Assembly: GCA_027864655.1 (NCBI GenBank)
Contig: JAQAZG010000005.1
Location: forward strand, 152,591 to 216,590
Origin: Oleispirillum naphthae
Lineage (GTDB): Bacteria; Pseudomonadota; Alphaproteobacteria; Rhodospirillales; Rhodospirillaceae
Reading direction: 5' to 3'
Length of the DNA stretch: 64,000 nucleotides
The translations under genes were made by a program, and so were the position numbers. This document shows, piece by piece, positions 46,328-55,308 of the stretch. The first letter of the stretch is position 1; each line of letters opens with the position of its first letter. The notes beneath the pieces are model-generated. The model did no database searches, was not told the DNA's origin, and saw only the letters and a list, made by a program, of their open reading frames with translations.

Positions 46328-47289
46328 GCCGCCTTTCGTCCGTGCCTGGCCTTATAGTCGCCCCGAAGAAGGTCCTGCGCCTCCGTGGGATCGAGCGGAT
46401 GGTCGCGAAGCATCTGCTTGAGCCCGGCAGTCTCGGACCAGCGAAAGTTCCCTTTGGTCGCATCTTCAAGGCCGAACAGGTGGTCGGCAAGATCAGGTTC
46501 GTCCAAAAGGAAAACCCGACCCGGTGAGCCGGGTTCGTACGCTACCATCTCGAAAGATAGCGTTCGCGTCGAGCCCTGCCGGTTCCAGAAATCGTTGAGC
46601 GCGACGGCGAACACGCCGTCCGGCAGCGTCGCCTTACTTCCTCGCGCCAGATGAAAATGACCCTTGTGTCCGCGCACCAATCCGAGCTCGGCGAGTGGCG
46701 ATTCAAGGCTTTCTTCGATGGGACCATGAAGCCCGGAAGGCCGCGTTTCATACATCCGGACGAAGCACTCGACGTCACGCTGCACCGTGGTCCGCGCCAC
46801 GCGCTTCCAACCCCGGCTTTCGCTGAGGCGCATCAACCCCTCGACAAGATCGTCGCGCTTGAAATTGACACTCGTGAAATGATTGAAAACCCAAAACCAA
46901 GTGGTCTTGATCGGGCGCACCGGATCGCCGCAGCACAGAAGCCAATGAATATGCCAAAGGGAAGCGGTCGACTCAAGATAGGGATCGACCCCGTTTTCCC
47001 CGAACAGGAAATCGCCTATTTCCGTGGTGGTGAGCTGACCCGCTGCGGAATCTTCGGCGATGATGCCGCAGCAATTAGCCCAATGCCGTATAGACGCGAC
47101 CATGTTCTTGCCGACACCGAAGCGGGCAATGGCCTCGTCGCTCCGAAAGATTTGGCGGCTGTCGGGCAAACTCTGACCGGCGGCCACGGCATCGTAAGCC
47201 TTCTTGAGCCAGCCATAGCGGAGCGGGAAGGTTTCATGGCCCGAAAAGGCGGGCCTGTACTCGTCCCGGTAGAGGGGTCCTCGAACCAT
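46324..47289 (-). CDS. DUF4007 family protein
   Basis: The 321-residue product carries the DUF4007 N-terminal pattern FSGHETFPLRYGWLKKAYDA (about residues 12-31). It continues FGVGKNMVASIRHWANCCGI, the LTTTEIGDFLFGENGVDPYL block and LWHIHWLLCCGDPVRPIKTT. DUF4007 proteins have no established activity but are met in gene sets with PAPS-reductase-like and ATPase proteins. I chose ATG 47289 because a good promoter (-10 TATAAT at 47325-47320) would be inside the coding sequence for the upstream ATG 47331, and AGGTG precedes 47289. It leads the three-gene minus-strand operon. Confidence 0.78.
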   Translation of the reverse strand: MVRGPLYRDEYRPAFSGHETFPLRYGWLKKAYDAVAAGQSLPDSRQIFRSDEAIARFGVGKNMVASIRHWANCCGIIAEDSAAGQLTTTEIGDFLFGENGVDPYLESTASLWHIHWLLCCGDPVRPIKTTWFWVFNHFTSVNFKRDDLVEGLMRLSESRGWKRVARTTVQRDVECFVRMYETRPSGLHGPIEESLESPLAELGLVRGHKGHFHLARGSKATLPDGVFAVALNDFWNRQGSTRTLSFEMVAYEPGSPGRVFLLDEPDLADHLFGLEDATKGNFRWSETAGLKQMLRDHPLDPTEAQDLLRGDYKARHGRKAA

Positions 47290-47319
47290 AGGGCACCTGG
47301 ATGAAGCAACCAGATCGAC

Positions 47320-47346
47320 ATTATAAGCCATATGGGATAACGTCAA
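47320..47346 (-). promoter_or_regulatory. Promoter of the DUF4007-ATPase-DndC-like operon
   Basis: On the minus strand TTGACG (47346-47341) and a perfect TATAAT (47325-47320) are separated by 15 bases, slightly shorter than optimal. It lies in the 120-bp divergent gap between DUF4007 and the cysteine desulfurase gene, 31 bases before the chosen DUF4007 start. Confidence 0.55.
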
Positions 47347-47409
47347 CCGCTCCTGGAAGATTTCTCCAGGGCGGGGCGTGAGGCCGCGATTTTTTCGGGA
47401 TGAGCCGCG

Positions 47410-48615
47410 ATGCGCGAATGGTACGGTGATTGTAATCAACAAATATATCTCGACTATCAGGCGTCTACGCCCATGGACTCGCGTGTAATCTCCGCGATGG
47501 GGGAGCATTATTCCGTCTCGTTCGCAAATCCCCATGCGACAGATCACGCCCTTGGATGGGCTGCGCATAAGGCTATTGAGGATGCATCGGCAAAGATCGC
47601 TGGTGTTCTTCAGGTCGATGCCGACGAGATTATCTTTACATCAGGAGCAACGGAGGCGAACAACCTGGCCCTTCTGGGGCTGGCGCGTCGCGCGTTGCCG
47701 GGGCGACGGCGGATTCTTGTCAGTGCTATCGAGCACAGGTCGATTCTAGCTGCCGCTCGCGCAGCGGAACGGGTCGGCATTCAGGTCGATTTTCTCCCGG
47801 TGACGGACGAAGGCATCGTCGATCCGGCAGAGCTGATGGAGCGGCTCGGCGACGACGTGCTGCTGGTGTCGGTGATGGCAGTTAACAACGAGGTCGGCAG
47901 CCTACAACCGGTCAAAGCCCTTGCTGACGCGGCCCACGGTGTTGGGGCCCTTTTCCATACGGACGCGGTCCATGCGCCGACAGCAGGTATCGTCGATATG
48001 GCGGAAGTGGACGCCGACCTGGCGAGTTTCTCCGCCCACAAAATCTACGGCCCGAAGGGAATAGGCTGCCTTTATGTGCGCCGCGATCTGCACGACCGGA
48101 TCGAGCCCTTGATGTATGGCGGCGGACAGCAGCAGGGATTGCGGCCCGGAACGCTGCCGGTGCCGCTCTGTGTGGGGTTCGCCGTCGCGATGGGATTGAT
48201 GGCCGGAGCCGAGGCCGACGCCGAGCGCAAGCGCATCGCGACGCTGCGCGACCTATTCGTCGAACGCCTACGCCGAGCGATTCCGTGCGTCCTCCTCAAC
48301 GGGCCTAGGTTGGTTGGACGCCATCCCGGCAACGCCAATCTCCGTTTCGCCGGGTTTGATGCATATGAGCTGCTGGCGATGATGCAGCCGAGAATCGCCG
48401 CATCGACGGGCTCGGCCTGCGCCTCGGGGAGTGTCGAGCCTTCCCACGTCCTGCGCGCTCTTGGCCTCTCGATCGCGGACACCAATGCCTCGGTTCGATT
48501 CGGGATCGGACGGTTCACATCCTCCCGCGATATCGACGAGGCAATCGCCGTAATTGTCGGAACTGCAAATAAGTACGATGATGGGAATAAAGTAATGCCC
48601 AGAAATACTTTCTAA
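47410..48615 (+). CDS. Cysteine desulfurase, DndA/IscS-like
   Basis: The 401-residue PLP enzyme has the start block IYLDYQASTPMDSRVISAMG (12-31), IIFTSGATEANNLALLGLAR (about 74-93), the PLP lysine in LASFSAHKIYGPKGIGCLYV (Lys211), and the active-site Cys in AASTGSACASGSVEPSHVLR (Cys337). This is the class with a mobile Cys loop, as IscS, NifS and DndA. It mobilises sulfur from cysteine to a protein persulfide. It is divergent from the DUF4007 operon and convergent with the 154-residue gene, inside a Dnd-like cluster, so I infer supply of sulfur to the DndC-like protein. Confidence 0.88.
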   Translation: MREWYGDCNQQIYLDYQASTPMDSRVISAMGEHYSVSFANPHATDHALGWAAHKAIEDASAKIAGVLQVDADEIIFTSGATEANNLALLGLARRALPGRRRILVSAIEHRSILAAARAAERVGIQVDFLPVTDEGIVDPAELMERLGDDVLLVSVMAVNNEVGSLQPVKALADAAHGVGALFHTDAVHAPTAGIVDMAEVDADLASFSAHKIYGPKGIGCLYVRRDLHDRIEPLMYGGGQQQGLRPGTLPVPLCVGFAVAMGLMAGAEADAERKRIATLRDLFVERLRRAIPCVLLNGPRLVGRHPGNANLRFAGFDAYELLAMMQPRIAASTGSACASGSVEPSHVLRALGLSIADTNASVRFGIGRFTSSRDIDEAIAVIVGTANKYDDGNKVMPRNTF

Positions 48616-48647
48616 CACGCATGCTGCAGGCCAGGCTAACTTTCTTG

Positions 48648-49112
48648 TTATGCACCCACTTTTTTTCGGAGCAGGGATTCTATTTCTTCTGAAATATTCC
48701 AAATAGGATTGCCGTCGCCATCCTTGAGCATCTCTACGACTTTCGGTAATCCCGCGACAGCAAGGCCGTTAGCCAACGCCATCATTCGGCGGGGTTCGGA
48801 AATAATCTCCAATTCGCTGCTTTGGGCGACCGCGATCAGCATGAGGGCATGAACCCGCCAGGGATCACTGCCGATGATTGACCCTTCGATGATCTTATAG
48901 GTATCGAGCTTCGCCAAGGCGGCGGGCTTCAAGCCGAGCCTGGCGGCGACGCAGATCGCGAGAAACCAGAGATCAACCATGCGCGGAAAGGGGCTTTGGT
49001 CAATGACGGCGCGTCCGCCCGTTTGGCAATAGCGCTGGAAGGTTTCCCGGAATTCCTCGGGAACGCTGACATCAATGCCCTGAAACGGGTTGCTCTGGTA
49101 TTTGTCGGCCAC
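48648..49112 (-). CDS. Unknown 154-aa protein of the Dnd-like cluster
   Basis: The 154-residue product is soluble and mostly helical, with no signal peptide. Recognisable pieces are VSVPEEFRETFQRYCQTGGR, FPRMVDLWFLAICVAARLGL and WRVHALMLIAVAQSSELEII. It starts eleven bases after the DndD-like stop, so it belongs to that operon and is probably its last gene. It lacks the short KEANRxTLxG motif expected of DndE. It may be one of the small Dnd-associated proteins. I do not assign a function. Confidence 0.6.
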   Translation of the reverse strand: MADKYQSNPFQGIDVSVPEEFRETFQRYCQTGGRAVIDQSPFPRMVDLWFLAICVAARLGLKPAALAKLDTYKIIEGSIIGSDPWRVHALMLIAVAQSSELEIISEPRRMMALANGLAVAGLPKVVEMLKDGDGNPIWNISEEIESLLRKKVGA

Positions 49113-49123
49113 GGTACGCCCCG

Positions 49124-51268
49124 CTATGACGTCAGATCGAGTTCAAGGTCGGCATCCTGCCGGCGCTGGCAAACCTGGCACTCCCGCTTGTGGTTGCAAT
49201 CGCAGCGGAGAACCTTTCGGTCGCTCACGCCGGGATCGTTGATGAGCATCTTCGGGTAATGGGCAGGATTGGTCAGGGTGAAGATGACACCCGCCGCCTC
49301 GTCGAGAAGTTCCTCGCATCCCGCGATCTCGGAATGGGTCAGAAAGAGGACGAGTTGGGCACTTTCGCGGATGGCGGTGCGGAGCACGGACCGCTTCACA
49401 TAGCCGCTCATCATACCGAGAGGTGTATCGATGACGTTAGGGGCCTCGACATCGCTCACCTTGGTCAATGCCAAGATGAAAGCGAGCGTCAGGGCACGGC
49501 GGGACGCGCCGTTGAGGTCGCGGTCCGGATTCAGGGTGTGTTCGTTGGGGCCATAGACGATGATGTCGAATTCCGGACTGATTTCCGCGCGCTGAATGAT
49601 GGCCCCCTGTTTGGGGTCCGCACCGATCATCTCCAGGAAAGTCCGGTTCATCAACTCGCTGACCTTCGCCAACTCCTCGTTGGTGATCTGCTTGTAGGCA
49701 CCATCCAACACCCGAATGACGTCCTGGGTGACCTCGAGTTCGGACAGGATGCGCGTGCCCTTTTTCTGCTCGCGCAGCATCCGGTCGCGCTCGGCCGTGA
49801 GAAACTCGCAGTCGCGATTAAGATTGGCGAGTTGGGTTTCGAGGGAGGATTCCTTGTAGAGGAAGCGATCCCTCTGGTCTTTGTATTTCCGCAAGGTTTC
49901 GCGAAGCCCCTGAATATCGGTGTCCGGGAGGGCGTCGAGTTGCAATTCCAGAGCCCGGAACCTCTTGCCCGCGTCTTCTCGCAAGTTTTGAAGCGTGTCG
50001 CGATTCTCGACGACCTTTGTGTAATCGGCGATCCAGCCGGAGCTCTCGCCTCCCACCTGCGGCTGCAACGGCTTAGAACTGAAATAGAGGTCCGTCACGA
50101 TGGCCTGCAAGGCATCCGAACTGCGGCTATCCTCGATAAGCTTGTGGATATGGCTGCGGCGGGCGCTGCCATCCGCCGAGTTACAGTCCAGGGACGCGCC
50201 ACAGATACAGACCTCCGCGTTGAGCCTGTCCTCCAGGACGGGGATGGCCATCTTCGGGAAATCCTGGCGGTTACGCTTCTTGTCCAGGATATCGAAGGCG
50301 CTCTGGAGAACCGGTGCCAACAGGTCACGCGCTAGAGCCAAGCTTCGGAACAGCGCGGAATGGTCCTTGTTCGCGGCGACGATGCGGTCGTCGATGCGGG
50401 TGATTTCCTTTTTCGCCTCTTCCATGTCTCGACGAAGTTTGTCTTTGTCGCCTTTCTGAAGCGCGGCGGCGATCTTCTTGTCGATCTCGTTGATACGCTC
50501 GTCGAAGGCCATGAACTGCTGACGGGCATCTTCCTTATCCGCCTTGTGCTTGGCTATATCCTCTTTGATTTCCTCCAGCTGGGAGGCGATCCTGCCGAGG
50601 TCGGCTCCCATGCCGGCCTTTTTGGCGAGCCTGTTGACTTCCGCCGCCGTTCTGTTGATGTGCCCGATAGCCTTCTCGATCACGCTCAGGCCAAGCAACG
50701 ACCGGATGGCCTTTTGCACGCGGTCGCGCTTGGTCGAGAGGGCCACGTCGGCTTCAATGAAGCTCAAGGCCCGGTCGCCATCGGTGAAGAATATCTCCCT
50801 CAGTTCGGGCGGGAGCTCATCGTTGATATAGGATTCCGGAGGTGCAAGCGGCGCGGTACCGTGATCGGCCAGGGCAAAAAGTTTTACGGTGGAGGGGGAC
50901 CGACGCCATGAGGACCCGTCAATCTCCTCGAAGGCGGACCGGATAAGTCGGCGCCGATGCCTCGTTTCCTTCAGGCCACTCGCTGCCTTGTGGTACTTTG
51001 CGACCTCGAACTCGACGGAGACGGTGACTGGCACGCGCTTCCCCTGCGCGATGTTCCAATCGATCGGATGTAGCCGGTAATCCTCGCCACGTCCCGGCAG
51101 AGCCGCGTCTCCGTAGAGCGCCCATTGTAGAGCGGTCAGGATCGTCGTCTTTCCCGTTTCATTGGCGGCGCGGATAACAGTGAGCCTGCGCTCAGAATCG
51201 GTCGAAAAATTAATCTCCAGGTCTCGGAGCAGTCTGAAGTTCTGGAATTCCGCGCGGACCAGCTTCAT
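49124..51268 (-). CDS. DndD-like SMC-type ATPase
   Basis: The 714-residue product has an N-terminal head with LVRAEFQNFRLLRDLEINFS and Walker A IRAANETGKTTILTALQWAL (about 32-51). FFTDGDRALSFIE (the DndD-typical FF-DG block), long coiled coils, a central zinc-hook-like CxCxxxxxC (CICGASLDC), and a C-terminal head LNGASRRALTLAFILALTKV with Walker B NVIDTPLGMMSGYVKRSVLR follow. A tail CDCNHKRECQVC probably binds zinc. DndD ATPases are needed for phosphorothioation, probably shaping or nicking DNA. It begins three bases after the 79-residue gene. Confidence 0.75.
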   Translation of the reverse strand: MKLVRAEFQNFRLLRDLEINFSTDSERRLTVIRAANETGKTTILTALQWALYGDAALPGRGEDYRLHPIDWNIAQGKRVPVTVSVEFEVAKYHKAASGLKETRHRRRLIRSAFEEIDGSSWRRSPSTVKLFALADHGTAPLAPPESYINDELPPELREIFFTDGDRALSFIEADVALSTKRDRVQKAIRSLLGLSVIEKAIGHINRTAAEVNRLAKKAGMGADLGRIASQLEEIKEDIAKHKADKEDARQQFMAFDERINEIDKKIAAALQKGDKDKLRRDMEEAKKEITRIDDRIVAANKDHSALFRSLALARDLLAPVLQSAFDILDKKRNRQDFPKMAIPVLEDRLNAEVCICGASLDCNSADGSARRSHIHKLIEDSRSSDALQAIVTDLYFSSKPLQPQVGGESSGWIADYTKVVENRDTLQNLREDAGKRFRALELQLDALPDTDIQGLRETLRKYKDQRDRFLYKESSLETQLANLNRDCEFLTAERDRMLREQKKGTRILSELEVTQDVIRVLDGAYKQITNEELAKVSELMNRTFLEMIGADPKQGAIIQRAEISPEFDIIVYGPNEHTLNPDRDLNGASRRALTLAFILALTKVSDVEAPNVIDTPLGMMSGYVKRSVLRTAIRESAQLVLFLTHSEIAGCEELLDEAAGVIFTLTNPAHYPKMLINDPGVSDRKVLRCDCNHKRECQVCQRRQDADLELDLTS

Positions 51269-51271
51269 CGG

Positions 51272-51511
51272 CTATGCCTCCTGATCCGCATGAATCTGGC
51301 CCCGGTGCTGCGCCAGGAGGCGACCGACGGTGTTGCATCGGTCGTTGATTTTCTGCTGGATATTCGTACCCTGAACGCTGTGCTTACGCTCTTCCTCAAG
51401 GATCTCGGAGACCGTCTCAATGATTTCCTCTTGGTAGCCAGGGCATCGCTCTTCGAGCTTTTGGCATTGCTCAAGGATGATGGAAATGATCTTCCGCTCA
51501 TTGAGTGGCAT
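51272..51511 (-). CDS. Small unknown protein, 79 aa, in Dnd-like operon
   Basis: This 79-residue helical protein (MPLNERKIISIILEQCQKLE; IQQKINDRCNTVGRLLAQHR) has two or three cysteines and no membrane segment. A strong ribosome site GGGGGAAAGGGA precedes its ATG. It lies 12 bases after the helicase stop and three before the DndD-like start, so it is clearly in the operon. It is smaller than classical DndE (about 110 residues) and shows no obvious DndE motif. It may be a DNA-binding or subunit-bridging protein. Confidence 0.6.
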   Translation of the reverse strand: MPLNERKIISIILEQCQKLEERCPGYQEEIIETVSEILEEERKHSVQGTNIQQKINDRCNTVGRLLAQHRGQIHADQEA

Positions 51512-51523
51512 TCCCTTTCCCCC

Positions 51524-53713
51524 TCACTCGCCGAACGCGGCGTTCACGAGCTGATCTATAACTGGCAACGGGCCGTCGGGCTTTCCGGCGTTCCTCGCCA
51601 GGCTGGCAAATTCCTGGGCGCGGCGCAGCTCGGATCGGATCAACGCACGCGCTTCCTTGTCAAGACTTTCACCCATGAGAGGCGGCAGCGCAAGAAAGTC
51701 ATAGATGACACTGTACGTTTTACCGATCGATCTGCACGTTCTCAGAAGGCGCCCTCGCCTTTGAATCCACTGTCGCTCGACCGTCGTGCTCGCGAGAATG
51801 AACGCCTTGCAGATTTGCGGGATATTCACGCCCTCGTCGAGAACGCGCTTGGCCGTGAGAACCTGTAGTTCGCCCTCCTGGAATGAGCGGATGATGCGCG
51901 CCGTGTTTTCCCTGTCGTGCGTTTCTTCAGATGTTAATTGATGGAAGAGAACCCCATTGTCGAGCAGGGCGCGGTTGACTTCGCTGAGCTGCGCCGGTCC
52001 TTTGTCCGTCGCGTAAATAAGCGTGTGCTTGAGGGTTTTCAGGTCTTCCTTGTTCAGGAGAGCGCGGAGGGCGTCGATCTTGCCATGAGCCGTTTCCAGA
52101 AGCGCGCGACGATCGCGGTAGAGCTTGGTCAGGTATTCATCGGGCGCGCCGTCGCCCTGACGCCATGTATTCTGCTTGATCTTGACCGTCAGTTCGTACC
52201 AGGCGTCCATTTCGGTCGCTGTCAGCGTCACCGGGCAGAGATAGTAGTCGTACTCCACTAGGCAGCGCCCGATAGCTTCCTCCAGCGTGAAGCGGAACAC
52301 GACATCGCCAAAGAAGGCAAAGATCGCGTCGGTGCCATCAGGGTCGTACTGCCGAACGGGCGTCGCCGACAGCGCAAGACGGTGCTCGAAGAAATCGGGC
52401 GGATGGGAGACGAAGGCCTCGCGCCCGAGATTGTGTGCCTCGTCGGCAACGAGAAGTCGGGCGCAATCGAAAGCACCCACGGCATCGTGAAACTCCTGGG
52501 AACAGAGGGTGTCATGGCTGATAACAACGACCTCAACTTGGGAGAGGCTGAGCCGCAGGCGCCGCTTGACCTGCTGAAGCACGCGGGAACGTGCCGCCGC
52601 GTTGCCGACCGTCGTCAGATTGACCGGCTTGACGCCGAAGGACTCGATCTCGTCGCACCATTGCTGGATCAGCGGAATGTAGGGCGCGGCGACGACGATC
52701 AAGAGCGGGCTCGCCGTCTCGAAAAGACGATAGGCGCCAATCATCGAGGTAAGCGTCTTGCCCGATCCGGTCGCCATTTCCAAAACGCCCCGGAAGCCGG
52801 CGTCGCACCACGCCCTGATCGCTCTGCCTTGATGCTCGAAAGGGCCTTCGTCGAACTTAAGCCAAGCGGGTATCGAGAACGAGGGCTTCGGCCTGACGGG
52901 CGTCGCGTCGTCGGGCATAGGCACCTCCGGCTGCGGAACCGACTGTTGCATCGCCTGGGCATAGAGGGCTCGGCATTCGTCCTCGGTCGGCGCATATTCC
53001 GATGAAAAGGCCCGAAGAATTTTGTCCTTGATTGCGGTCGGAAGCGAGACGACGACGCAGTTATCCTCCTTGTTCTCCCAAAGCCGACTGAATTGATAGC
53101 GGAGTTTCTCGATGATGTAGTTCTGGGTGGGATCGACCCACGACTTGGAAATGGTGACCTGCTCGAAATTCCGTGCGATCCCGGCATTGGTCATATTGCT
53201 TGATCCGTGGGCCGCGAAAGCGTCCTTCCCGGCTTCGAAAATCCAGACTTTCGGGTGGAACAGGGCGTCTTCCATGAGCGCAATCTGAACTTCGAGTCGG
53301 CCCGCGTGGAGGAGATAGGCAAGGCAGCGGAGCGTGTGTTGGCGAAGCAAGTCCTCCGTGACGAGAAGTTGCTCAAGCGCGTCTTTCGCCAAAACCTCCG
53401 GTCGTGCAGTGCCGTCCTTGAGGGCCTGCATGTCCTCGATCCGAAGAAAGGGGCTTACGATGAGGCGGAACGTGCTCGTCGTGCTGTTGATGTAGGTCGC
53501 CAACCCAGGGGCGAGCGAGGCAAGAACCGCGCTCGAAAAAAATCCGACCATGCAACTCGCTTTCTGGGCCTCCTGGAAAGCGGGCACCAAAACTTCGTCG
53601 ATCAAATTGTCGTTGGGGATAAAATAGAGGGGCTTGGCGTCGTTCAGGGTCCTCAGCTTCTGCGCGTCGGTGTCCTGCGAGTCCCCCCCGTTAGCGTTCT
53701 GAACATGCGACAT
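51524..53713 (-). CDS. PLD-nuclease / SF2 helicase, Dnd-type restriction-like
   Basis: The 729-residue product has an N-terminal phospholipase D-like domain with HPKVWIFEAGKDAFAAHGSS (HxK plus the GSxN tail, about 165-184). The SF2 helicase follows: Q-motif region FEHQGRAIRAWCDAGFRGVL, motif I EMATGSGKTLTSMIGAYRLF, motif II LLVADEAHNLG, motif III LALSATPVRQYD, and motif VI WIQRRGRLLRTC. The arrangement resembles helicases listed as phosphorothioation-dependent restriction enzymes. It leads the minus-strand operon with the 79-residue and DndD-like genes. ATG 53713 is preferred over 53782, which lacks a ribosome site. Confidence 0.72.
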   Translation of the reverse strand: MSHVQNANGGDSQDTDAQKLRTLNDAKPLYFIPNDNLIDEVLVPAFQEAQKASCMVGFFSSAVLASLAPGLATYINSTTSTFRLIVSPFLRIEDMQALKDGTARPEVLAKDALEQLLVTEDLLRQHTLRCLAYLLHAGRLEVQIALMEDALFHPKVWIFEAGKDAFAAHGSSNMTNAGIARNFEQVTISKSWVDPTQNYIIEKLRYQFSRLWENKEDNCVVVSLPTAIKDKILRAFSSEYAPTEDECRALYAQAMQQSVPQPEVPMPDDATPVRPKPSFSIPAWLKFDEGPFEHQGRAIRAWCDAGFRGVLEMATGSGKTLTSMIGAYRLFETASPLLIVVAAPYIPLIQQWCDEIESFGVKPVNLTTVGNAAARSRVLQQVKRRLRLSLSQVEVVVISHDTLCSQEFHDAVGAFDCARLLVADEAHNLGREAFVSHPPDFFEHRLALSATPVRQYDPDGTDAIFAFFGDVVFRFTLEEAIGRCLVEYDYYLCPVTLTATEMDAWYELTVKIKQNTWRQGDGAPDEYLTKLYRDRRALLETAHGKIDALRALLNKEDLKTLKHTLIYATDKGPAQLSEVNRALLDNGVLFHQLTSEETHDRENTARIIRSFQEGELQVLTAKRVLDEGVNIPQICKAFILASTTVERQWIQRRGRLLRTCRSIGKTYSVIYDFLALPPLMGESLDKEARALIRSELRRAQEFASLARNAGKPDGPLPVIDQLVNAAFGE

Positions 53714-53961
53714 CACACACGGCCCTGACTCCTGGGAGGAGGAATGCGAACGCGAGCCTTTTCGGCTGCGCAAAAATAGCATGGGCGGCGCGGAGAGGTC
53801 ACGCCCTTGGCCCCTGATTAGGATGCTCCATTAGCGGTATCGTCCAGCACATTTTACGTTTCGGGTTATAATTTCTATCCGGCATTAGGACGGGGCGAGC
53901 GGAAGCTTTACAATCTCCCAGCTAATATGGTGAGCACGTCATTACCGAAGGAGGATCCGGT
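53714..53961. other. Divergent control region between helicase and tniQ
   Basis: This 248-bp region has no gene. A TATAAT at 53868-53873 on the plus strand could be a -10 element for tniQ, but I see no matching -35. It is more A/T-rich than its surroundings. I looked for copies of the 41617-41700 end repeats here and found none. Confidence 0.4.
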
Positions 53962-55269
53962 ATGGTTTTCTCCGAAAGTCCGGTATCCCTGCGCCCCTCC
54001 CTGCAACCCGATGAAACCTTGGGCTCGTGGCTGACGCGAATCGCGCTGGCCAACGGCCTCAGCCCTTCCGAGTTCTACCCGATCGTCCTGCCGGGCGGAC
54101 GCCTGTACAGGACCGACCTGGACCGGTTGGCGTGCGACGACCTGGTGCGGAACCTGGCGGCCTATGCCGGGGCCGAGGAGGCGGAGGTTGCCGCCGCCAC
54201 CTTCCGTCGCTGGGCGGGGTTGCTTTTCGAAGCCGACGACGGCCGCCGGAAACTGACTTGGCTACCCTGGGTCGGAACGGCGGGTGGTCGGACCTCGTTC
54301 GGGCAGCAGGCCTGTCCCCTGTGCTTGGTCGAAGATTCTCATCCCTATTTCCGCATGACCTGGCGGCTGGGCTTCGTGACCGCCTGTCCCCGCCACGGGA
54401 TTCTGCTGATCGACCGATGTCCCGCATGCGGTGAACCCTTGCAGCCCCTTTTTCTGCCCCCGCCGAACGGTCGTGACCGGCTGATCGGCTGCTGGAAGTG
54501 CGGTGCCGATTACCGCCGGGCTCCGAAGGTCTCCGTCCTCGATCCCGGCGCCGTCGAGAGGGAGGGCGGCTGGAGGAAAATCGCCCGGGAGGGCTGGGCC
54601 ATGCTGGGTGACTACGGTCCCCAGTATTCCCTGGCCTGGTTTCCGATCCTCTGGCGGGTCTATCGCCTGCTCGCGACGGGTCGCTTCGCCTTCCCCCTGC
54701 GGACGGGGGTGGCCGACCGCAACCGTGCGATGCCCCGTCCGGAGAACTTGCCCATGGTGAAGGAGGTGGAGAGGCTCAACCCCCGCTGCCGCCAGGCGCT
54801 GCTGTCCATGGCCGACGAACTGCTGCGGGATTGGCCGCGCGTCTTCGTCGAAGCCTGCCGGGAGGTGGGCATTGCCAGCCGGATCCTGATCAAGGACCAC
54901 GCCGACGCCCCCTTCGCCTATCGCGATCCCGTGGTGAGACACCTCAGCCAGCCGATGCGGACGATGGGGGCCGACGAGACCAAGGCGGTCACCCGGTTGC
55001 TGGAAGGGGAAGGGCGCATTCCGACCCTGAAGAACCTTCTCGCCGTTTCGGGAGTGAAGGCCGGGGCCTTCGCCGATGCGGCTCCGGCGCGTCCGGTGCG
55101 GCCCTACGGCACCCATCGCTACTGGAAGTTGGACGGCGTTTCTGCCGAGGTTCGCGCCGCAGCCAAGGCCGCCGCCCATCGGGCCGGGGAGAAGGTCGGG
55201 CCGTGGGTTGAACAAGTCCTGCGGCAAAAGCTTGCGCGCGAAAGACGGGCGCATCATATCCCGAAATAA
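53962..55269 (+). CDS. tniQ: TniQ/TnsD-family transposition target-selection protein
   Basis: The 435-residue product has a TniQ N-terminus (LQPDETLGSWLTRIALANGL) and zinc-finger pairs FGQQACPLCLVEDSHPYFRM, FVTACPRHGILLIDRCPACG and GCWKCGADYRRAP (about 110-195). A longer C-terminal part of about 240 residues could read DNA. TniQ and TnsD recruit the transposase to a target, such as an attachment site or a guide-RNA complex. AAGGAGG precedes the ATG. It opens a four-gene plus-strand operon tniQ-tnsA-tnsB-tnsC. No CRISPR partner is near, so I infer direct DNA targeting, possibly tRNA-Gln. Confidence 0.9.
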   Translation: MVFSESPVSLRPSLQPDETLGSWLTRIALANGLSPSEFYPIVLPGGRLYRTDLDRLACDDLVRNLAAYAGAEEAEVAAATFRRWAGLLFEADDGRRKLTWLPWVGTAGGRTSFGQQACPLCLVEDSHPYFRMTWRLGFVTACPRHGILLIDRCPACGEPLQPLFLPPPNGRDRLIGCWKCGADYRRAPKVSVLDPGAVEREGGWRKIAREGWAMLGDYGPQYSLAWFPILWRVYRLLATGRFAFPLRTGVADRNRAMPRPENLPMVKEVERLNPRCRQALLSMADELLRDWPRVFVEACREVGIASRILIKDHADAPFAYRDPVVRHLSQPMRTMGADETKAVTRLLEGEGRIPTLKNLLAVSGVKAGAFADAAPARPVRPYGTHRYWKLDGVSAEVRAAAKAAAHRAGEKVGPWVEQVLRQKLARERRAHHIPK

Positions 55270-55308
55270 TTGCGGGGGAATCCGTCATATTCGGGGGCCG
55301 AAGGGACG

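Noticed and set aside
42109..53713. BREX system
   Set aside because: The large ATPase recalls BrxC/PglY and a PAPS-reductase protein occurs in some BREX types, but there is no PglZ, BrxL or PglX.
53714..53961. Transposon end directly upstream of tniQ
   Set aside because: Several ATTAG/TTAGGA words occur but not the TAACGATGAGA motif or its 20-bp period.
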